Positions 55,109-64,000 of a stretch of 64,000 nucleotides of DNA are shown piece after piece; the stretch's first letter is position 1, and each line of letters starts with the position of its first letter. The translations under genes were made by a program, and so were the position numbers. This DNA comes from Aquipseudomonas guryensis (lineage in GTDB: Bacteria > Pseudomonadota > Gammaproteobacteria > Pseudomonadales > Pseudomonadaceae), in the NCBI RefSeq assembly GCF_014164785.1, contig NZ_JACJFN010000001.1, positions 1-64,000 of the forward strand, in the 5' to 3' direction. The notes under the pieces are model-generated. The model was not told where the DNA came from. It did not search any database and was given only the letters and a program-made list of their open reading frames with translations.

Positions 55109-55993
55109 CTAGGCTGCAGGGCTTTTTGCGAAGCCCGGAAAAGACCGTGGCAAGACCGTAATGGTCAGACCGCCAAACACCAGCAAACAGGCCAGCCAGC
55201 CCAGGGTGGTCAGCGACTCGCCGAGCAGCAACCAGCCGGCCAGTAGCCCCGATACCGGCACCGCCAGAGCGAAGGGTGCAACCAGGCTGGCCGGGTAATG
55301 ACGCAGCAGGAAACTCCAGATGGCGAAGCCGATGGTGGTAGCGAGGAAAGCGATATACAGCAACGCGCCGACACCGCTCCAGCTGGCCTGGGTCAACGCC
55401 GTGGTGATCGCCTGCGCCCCCTCGAACAGATAGGACAGGCCCAGCAGCGGCAGTACCGGCACCAGACTGACCCAGCAGATCAAACGCAGCATGTCGCTGG
55501 CGCCGGAGCGTTTGGTGGCGATATTGGCGCAGGCCCAGGCCAGCGCGGCGGCGACCACCAGGGCGAAAGCCAGCAGGCTGTTGCCCAATGGCCGCTGCCA
55601 ACCGATCAACAGCAGACCCACCACCGCCAACAGCAAGCCGCACAGCACCCGCGCCGTGGGTCGCTCGCCCAGCAGCACGGCGGCGATCAGCACGGTGAAG
55701 AACACCTGGCTCTGCAGCACCAGCGACGACAGCCCGGCCGGCATGCCCAGGTACATGCCGACGAACAGCAGGCCGAACTTGAGCACCCCGAGCAACAGGC
55801 CGATCTGCACGATGCGCCACCAGGGCGCCGGCAGCGGGCCACGCAGTAACAACAACGGCAACGCCGCCAGGGCGAAGCGCAGGGCGCAGAACAGCAGCGG
55901 CGGAAAGTCCTGCAGACCGACCTTGATCACCACGAAGTTGACGCCCCAGATCAGGGTAACCAGCAGGGCCAGGAGGATATGCGGCAGAGACAT
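55109..55993 (-). CDS. EamA-family (DMT) transporter
   Basis: A 294-residue ten-helix transporter of the drug/metabolite superfamily, with two EamA repeats (about 5-135 and 150-285). Recognition is from VTLIWGVNFVVIKVGL at the start and LLGERPTARVLCGLLLAVVG and GWLLLGESLTTLGWLACLLV at the repeat ends. The start MSLPHILL at 55993 is preferred because GGAGCTCC lies just upstream. Substrate unknown (often amino acids or metabolites). Confidence 0.9.
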   Translation of the reverse strand: MSLPHILLALLVTLIWGVNFVVIKVGLQDFPPLLFCALRFALAALPLLLLRGPLPAPWWRIVQIGLLLGVLKFGLLFVGMYLGMPAGLSSLVLQSQVFFTVLIAAVLLGERPTARVLCGLLLAVVGLLLIGWQRPLGNSLLAFALVVAAALAWACANIATKRSGASDMLRLICWVSLVPVLPLLGLSYLFEGAQAITTALTQASWSGVGALLYIAFLATTIGFAIWSFLLRHYPASLVAPFALAVPVSGLLAGWLLLGESLTTLGWLACLLVFGGLTITVLPRSFPGFAKSPAA

Positions 55994-56273
55994 GGCGGAG
56001 CTCCGAACAAACTCCCCGCACACTAGCAGTTACCGTAAGCCGCGCAGCGATACAGTTGCCGAGTAACAGCGGGCATTGCCGATGGCTACCAAACACTCGC
56101 GTGGCAAGCCAACCCGCTTCCCGCAGATGCAGTGCGCCTCTGGCGGCGTTCCCACACAGAGCGTGGGAACGATCCGTACTTTCCAGCAACCAGGTGATCA
56201 GCCAGCTGGCACCCGATACTCCCCTCTCCCACTTGTGGGAGAGGGGCCGGGGTAGAGGGTGTTGGCCGAAGAA

Positions 56274-56312
56274 CCCTCTCCCCAGCCCTCTCCCGTAAAC
56301 GGGAGAGGGGGC
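56274..56312. repeat. uninterrupted REP-like palindrome
   Basis: ccctctccccagccctctcc followed by cgtaaacgggagagggggc; same element as 41554-41592. Confidence 0.75.
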
Positions 56313-56499
56313 AACGCGACCTGTACGGGCTGCACACCGGTGAAGTTGCATCCGGGCTACGACTGGTTCTTGCTCTGCGTGGGAGGGAATTTATTCGCGG
56401 TCAGGGCCTACACAGAGCTGCCCATTGATCGCGGCTGAAGCCGCTCCTACAAGAGCCCACACAGCCGTGCATGGGCACCCGGTCTTAGCCACCAACCGC

Positions 56500-56531
56500 A
56501 AAAAAAACGCCCGCTATTGAGCGGGCGTTTC
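56500..56531 (-). terminator. rho-independent terminator of the RIO-kinase gene
   Basis: gaaacgcccgctcaata and gcgggcgttttttttg on the minus strand: a strong stem followed by eight T. Confidence 0.9.
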
Positions 56532-56542
56532 AGGTACAGCAA

Positions 56543-57430
56543 TCAGCTGGCCCAGGGCGGCGGCGGTGGCTCGTCGCGCGGGGCGTCTTCGGCGTTGCGC
56601 AGGGCTTCCAGGCGCGCCTGTTCGGCCAGGGCGGCCTTGATCTCGCGCATCACAGCCTCGACATCGGCCTCTTCTTCCGGCTCGTCGAACTCGCCGGTAA
56701 GCGGGCTTTCCGGGGTCAATTTGCCGGCCTCGAACAACGCCCACATCTCCTTGGCGTACTTGGTGTAGAGCAGCTCGGGGGCGAACTGGCCGAAATACTC
56801 GGCCATATTGCGCACATCGCGTTCGAGCATGCTGAAGGCATGGTTGTTCGCCGCCGCGTCCACTGCCTGCGGCAGGTCGATGATCACCGGGCCTTCCGGG
56901 CCGAGCAGCACGTTGAATTCGGAAAGGTCGCCATGCACCAGGCCGGCACAGAGCATCTTGACGATTTCGCCGATCATGAACGCGTGGAACTCGCGGGCAT
57001 CGTCAGGCAACAGGTCGACATCGTTCAGGCGCGGAGCTACATCACCACTGCCGTCGCCGACCAGCTCCATGAGCAACACGCCGTCCATGTAGTCGTAGGG
57101 CGTGGGCACCCGTACACCGGCGGCAGCAAGGCGGAACAGGGCGGCCACTTCGGCGTTCTGCCAGGCCTCTTCCTGCTCCTTGCGGCCGTGCTTGCTGCCC
57201 TTGGCCATGGCCCGGGCGTCGCGGCTGTTGCGGGTCTTGCGGCCCTCCTGGTATTCGGCGGCCTGGCGGAAGCCGCGCTTGTTGGCTTCCTTGTAGACCT
57301 TGGCGCAGCGCAATTCGGTGCCGCAGCGCACGACATACACAGCGGCTTCCTTGCCGCTCATCAGCGGACGGATCACCTCGTCGATCAAACCATCTTCAAG
57401 CACGGGTTCCAGGCGTTTCGGGGTCTTCAT
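56543..57430 (-). CDS. RIO-type serine protein kinase
   Basis: A 295-residue RIO1-like kinase. The nucleotide loop region holds SGKEAAVYVVRCGTELRCAK (Lys for ATP) and catalysis is in HGDLSEFNVLL (about residue 165) with the metal Asp in VIIDLPQAVD. The Lys/Arg-rich insertion EYQEGRKTRNSRDARAMAKG is typical of bacterial RIO proteins. A Pro-rich C-terminal tail (DEPPPPPWAS) is disordered. Substrate unknown in bacteria. In P. aeruginosa a homologue sits next to a cyclic-di-GMP phosphodiesterase gene, as here. Confidence 0.88.
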   Translation of the reverse strand: MKTPKRLEPVLEDGLIDEVIRPLMSGKEAAVYVVRCGTELRCAKVYKEANKRGFRQAAEYQEGRKTRNSRDARAMAKGSKHGRKEQEEAWQNAEVAALFRLAAAGVRVPTPYDYMDGVLLMELVGDGSGDVAPRLNDVDLLPDDAREFHAFMIGEIVKMLCAGLVHGDLSEFNVLLGPEGPVIIDLPQAVDAAANNHAFSMLERDVRNMAEYFGQFAPELLYTKYAKEMWALFEAGKLTPESPLTGEFDEPEEEADVEAVMREIKAALAEQARLEALRNAEDAPRDEPPPPPWAS

Positions 57431-57655
57431 TGCGCGGGCTAAGGGTCCTGTCGAAAAAGGCTGGAGGAAATGCTGCCGTTATACGGCAATCCGGCGGTCT
57501 CGCCCAGATTAGGGTCTGTTCTGCTTTCGTTCCCGGTTGCGCCGCAAGCCGTTCCGGCCCGCTGCCAGGCCGCGCACGCCAGGGGCCGGGCAACCTGGCG
57601 ATAGCAATAAGCCATCGACTACGCTTAAACGATTGCACCATTGCCGGCGCGCCTC

Positions 57656-60322
57656 ATGCCCCTCAGCCTCGACAGGATCATCCGCCGCCAACACGGTCTG
57701 CAGCAGCGGCGGATCAGCCGCACCTTTGCCACTAGCGTCGCCCTGACACTGCTGCTGAGCATAGGTTTCAGCGGCTGGAGCATTCTGCGTGACTACCAGA
57801 GCAGCCAGGACCAGCATCGCCACAGCATGACGTCACTGTCACGGGCGCTGGAGGGCTACACCAGCACTCTGCTGCTGCAAAGCTACGAGAGCATTCGCGT
57901 CGCCGGCCAAGTCCTGGCGCAGCAGGGCGTGCGCCGTACCGACGCCGAGCCCATCTATGCCGTGCTGCGCGACGCCATGCGCTATGACCCGGTCTCCAGC
58001 TATCTGTATGCCCGCGTCGAAGGTGCGCTGTTCATCATCGATGTCAACGGCCAGCCTGTGCATGGCCTGCCTCTGCACGAAGCCCTGCAGCAGCTGCACA
58101 GCACGCCGCTCAACGGCGCGTTGCACAATCCGTTGCGCATCAATGGCCAGTCGGGTTTCCTGCTGCCGCTGACTATCGCGGTGCAAGCCAATGGCGCAGC
58201 ACCGCTACAGTTGGGGGCATTGCTGGCGACGGACAGGTTCGCCAATCTCATCGAACACCTGGGGCTGCAACCGGGCATGAATGGCGGCCTGCTTTCCGCC
58301 CAGGGCGTGGTGCTCTACCGCACGCCTTATCCGGAGCAGTACATCGGTCGTTCGCTGCCAGCCGACTCGCCGCTGCTCAAACCTAACCCGCAGCAAATTT
58401 CCAGCTTCGTCGAAACCACCAGCATTGCCGGCGAGCCATCGCTGTATGTGATCACCCCTTCGCCACGCTTCCCTCTGGCCGCCATCATCGGCGAAACCCG
58501 CGCCAGTTTTTACGGCCCCTGGCTGCGCCGCAGCGGCCTGACCCTGACGCTGCTAGCCGCCAGCCTGCTACTGCTCGCCCTGGCCGCCACGCTGTTGCAA
58601 CGCCTGATCCGCCAGCTCAGCCAGGACGAGGACTTCTACCGGCGGCTGTTCACCGATGTCAGCGATGGCCTGCTGCTGATCGACCGTGATGGCAAGATCC
58701 TCACAGCCAATCCGGTAGCCGCGCGCATGTTCGGCCTGAGCGAGGTCGATGGCCTGCGCGGGCAACTCCCCTCGAGCCTGTCCCCCGCGCGGCAACCCGA
58801 TGGCCGCCCCTCGCCGCTGACCGCCGGGCTGATCTTCGGCAGCGTGCTGGAAGGGCAGGAGCAGCAACTCGAGTGGCAATTCCAGCGCCTGGACAACGGC
58901 GAGCCGTTCGATTGCGAAGTGCGTGTCTCACTGTTCCGCTGGCGCGACCGCGACCTGCTGCTCGGCGTGCTGCATGACATCACCGAACGCAAGCGCTACC
59001 TGGTCGAACAGGAGTTTCTCGCCAGCCACGACAGCCTCACCCGCCTGCCCAACCGCTACTGGCTCAACCGTCATATCGAGCAGCGCGTGAATGCTAACGA
59101 TGCCCAGCCCTTTGCCGTGCTGTTGCTGGACATGAACCGCTTCAAGGAGGTCAACGACACCCTCGGTCATCAGCATGGCGATCAGGTGCTGACCGAACTG
59201 GGGCAACGCCTGCAGCACTGGCTGCACGAACAGAACGCCGAAATCGCGCGCCTGGGTGGCGACGAGATGGCGGTAGTGTCCAACCACCTGGCCGACCCGA
59301 TAGCACTCACCGGCCTGTGCAGCGGTATCGCCCAGATCATCGCCCGCCCCCTGCAGGTGGATGGCATCCACCTGGAGCTCAGCGCCAGCATCGGCGTGGC
59401 GCTGTTCCCCGAGCATGCGCGGAGCAGCCACGACCTGCTGCGCTGCGCCGATATCGCCATGTACCAGGCCAAGCGCGAACGCCGCGAGTTCGTCGTCTAT
59501 CACAGCGACAGTGACAACCACACCCCCGAGCGCCTGGCCCTGCACACCCAGCTCAGTCGGGCGATCCGCGAAAACTGTCTGGCCTTGCACTATCAACCGA
59601 AGGTTCGCCTGAGTGACCGCCAGGTAGTCGGTTTCGAGGCCCTGCTACGCTGGCCACACCCGGAAAAGGGCATGATCTCGCCAGGCGATTTCATTCCCCT
59701 GGCGGAAAGCACCGAGTTGATTCACCCGCTGACCCACTGGGTGCTGGATGAAGCCCTCGGCCAGCTGCGGCGCTGGCAGGAACAGGGTCTGGGCACCTGC
59801 CTGGCAGTCAACATCAGCCCGCACAACCTGCTCAATCCCGGCTTCACCGAAGAACTGCGCGAGCTGCTCGCCAGCCATCAGGTCGCCGCCGAATGGCTGG
59901 AACTGGAAGTCACCGAAGGCGCCCTGATGGCCGACCCGGAGCGCGCCCTGCGCAGCCTGCTGGCCATCCGCGAGCTGGGCGTAACCCTGTCGATCGATGA
60001 TTTCGGTACCGGCTACTCGTCGCTGGCCTACCTCAAGCGCCTGCCCACCCAGCTGCTGAAGATCGACCGCACCTTCGTTTCGGCCATGACCCACAACGCC
60101 TCCGACGCCATGATCGTGCAGTCGACCCTGGCCCTGGCGCACAACTTCTCCATGCAGGTGGTGGCCGAAGGCGTGGAAGACGAGGCCACCGCCGCTGCCC
60201 TCAACCGTCTCGGCTGCGATATTGCCCAGGGCTACTACTTCGGCCGGCCGATGCCGGCTGCCGGGGTGGAACAGTGGCGTGCGGCCTATGGGCAGCCGCA
60301 CGATAAGAGTGCGAGCAACTAG
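57656..60322 (+). CDS. membrane sensor with PAS, GGDEF and EAL domains
   Basis: An 888-residue cyclic-di-GMP enzyme. A short cytoplasmic start, a first membrane helix at about 26-46 and a second at about 285-305 frame a periplasmic sensor domain of about 240 residues. Then follow PAS (325-435), GGDEF (450-610) and EAL (625-880). The GGDEF site reads GGDEM (near residue 533), a one-residue change that may keep some activity. The EAL side is intact (EALLRW, NISPHN, LEVTEG, DDFGTGYSS, AEGVE). ATG 57656 is chosen; a TTG lies five codons upstream. Confidence 0.88.
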   Translation: MPLSLDRIIRRQHGLQQRRISRTFATSVALTLLLSIGFSGWSILRDYQSSQDQHRHSMTSLSRALEGYTSTLLLQSYESIRVAGQVLAQQGVRRTDAEPIYAVLRDAMRYDPVSSYLYARVEGALFIIDVNGQPVHGLPLHEALQQLHSTPLNGALHNPLRINGQSGFLLPLTIAVQANGAAPLQLGALLATDRFANLIEHLGLQPGMNGGLLSAQGVVLYRTPYPEQYIGRSLPADSPLLKPNPQQISSFVETTSIAGEPSLYVITPSPRFPLAAIIGETRASFYGPWLRRSGLTLTLLAASLLLLALAATLLQRLIRQLSQDEDFYRRLFTDVSDGLLLIDRDGKILTANPVAARMFGLSEVDGLRGQLPSSLSPARQPDGRPSPLTAGLIFGSVLEGQEQQLEWQFQRLDNGEPFDCEVRVSLFRWRDRDLLLGVLHDITERKRYLVEQEFLASHDSLTRLPNRYWLNRHIEQRVNANDAQPFAVLLLDMNRFKEVNDTLGHQHGDQVLTELGQRLQHWLHEQNAEIARLGGDEMAVVSNHLADPIALTGLCSGIAQIIARPLQVDGIHLELSASIGVALFPEHARSSHDLLRCADIAMYQAKRERREFVVYHSDSDNHTPERLALHTQLSRAIRENCLALHYQPKVRLSDRQVVGFEALLRWPHPEKGMISPGDFIPLAESTELIHPLTHWVLDEALGQLRRWQEQGLGTCLAVNISPHNLLNPGFTEELRELLASHQVAAEWLELEVTEGALMADPERALRSLLAIRELGVTLSIDDFGTGYSSLAYLKRLPTQLLKIDRTFVSAMTHNASDAMIVQSTLALAHNFSMQVVAEGVEDEATAAALNRLGCDIAQGYYFGRPMPAAGVEQWRAAYGQPHDKSASN

Positions 60323-60400
60323 CTTAAGTGCTTTGCTTCCCTCCCCCACGCTTGGGAGACGACGGCATGGTTGTGCTAGACGCCAGCACGGAGCGCTTTA

Positions 60401-60488
60401 GCCCCCTCTCCCGTTCACGGGAGACGACTGCATGGATGCAGGAGGTAGAGCGACGCAGGAAGCCAAAGCCGAGTGCTGGGGAGAGGGG
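60401..60488. repeat. REP-like palindrome with a 48-bp insert, copy 2
   Basis: gccccctctcccgttcacgg at the left and gtgctggggagagggg at the right, split by the segment 60423-60470. That segment is the near-exact reverse complement of 15844-15891. Immediately downstream (60525-60552) is another REP core, so the 60323-60569 gap is repeat-filled. Confidence 0.75.
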
Positions 60489-60569
60489 ATTTTGCCTCTG
60501 CGCTCTGGCCCTACCCTCTCCCCCGGCCCCTCTCCCACAAGTGGGAGAAGGGAGCTTCCGAGCCAATCC

Positions 60570-61754
<1,185 letters not shown>

Positions 61755-61766
61755 TCACCACCCCAC

Positions 61767-64000
<2,234 letters not shown>

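Larger units (their letters stand above)
55994..56542. other. REP-rich intergenic region
   Basis: About 550 bases without a gene. It contains a half REP with gttcccacacagagcgtgggaac (56150-56172), cccctctcccacttgtggga (56221 on), the uninterrupted ccctctcccc-type palindrome at 56274-56312, a gcatccgggctac arm at 56346, and the RIO-gene terminator. Confidence 0.6.

Overview
The window is high-GC chromosomal DNA from a Pseudomonas-type gammaproteobacterium. The evidence is a Fur-controlled PrrF-type small RNA directly downstream of a cbpA-like cyclic-nucleotide gene, the gene order msrQ-msrP-pssA-ilvC-ilvH-ilvI-mrcB-cbpA-prrF as I recall it from P. aeruginosa, the bauR/bauA/bauC beta-alanine genes, and many Pseudomonas-style REP palindromes. 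No rRNA, tRNA, CRISPR array, phage or transposase gene was seen.

Layout. 0.1-6.1 kb is a minus-strand core block: periplasmic methionine sulfoxide repair (msrPQ), phosphatidylserine synthase, and the branched-chain amino acid operon ilvI-ilvH-ilvC behind a long leader. 6.4-15.8 kb holds small envelope proteins, penicillin-binding protein 1b, a two-domain kinase-like protein, a methyltransferase, the cbpA-like gene, the prrF RNA and a LEA2 lipoprotein. 16-22.6 kb has a solute-binding protein, a gamma-glutamyl-GABA hydrolase, an OmpA-family protein and several small secreted or lipoproteins of unknown role. 22.6-25.2 kb is the most accessory-looking stretch: REP clusters, a 209-bp inverted repeat pair around a DUF2059 gene, and an AT-rich gene for a trypsin-like protease. 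25.2-30.3 kb holds a second gamma-glutamyl-GABA hydrolase and the beta-alanine/malonate-semialdehyde genes with their LysR regulator. 30.6-37.1 kb holds a RutR-like TetR regulator, cytochrome b561 with a PepSY partner, a LysR regulator, a dehydrogenase, and a GltS carrier coupled to a TAXI solute-binding lipoprotein. 37.3-41.3 kb is a large PAS/GAF/GGDEF/EAL sensor. 41.7-48.2 kb carries drug efflux: a Bcr/CflA transporter and an RND pump with a divergent TetR repressor. 48.4-52 kb is a CueR copper regulon (copZ, copA, cueR). 52.2-56 kb has a TonB siderophore receptor, a bacterial ferritin and an EamA exporter. 56.5-64 kb holds a RIO-type kinase and a cyclic-di-GMP signalling cluster: a GGDEF-EAL sensor, a response regulator with a degenerate HD-GYP domain, and a hybrid histidine kinase that runs off the window end.

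How the genes fit together. Iron is handled by prrF, the siderophore receptor and the ferritin; copper by the CueR set; nitrogen and amino acids by ilv, the bau genes, the two gamma-glutamyl-GABA hydrolases and GltS/TAXI; cyclic nucleotides by the cbpA-like protein and three c-di-GMP proteins, two of which have changed catalytic motifs. I found no clearly new multi-gene system. The best leads are the GltS-TAXI pair, the degenerate HD-GYP regulator in its kinase operon, the AT-rich protease locus, and the families of nested palindromic repeats.
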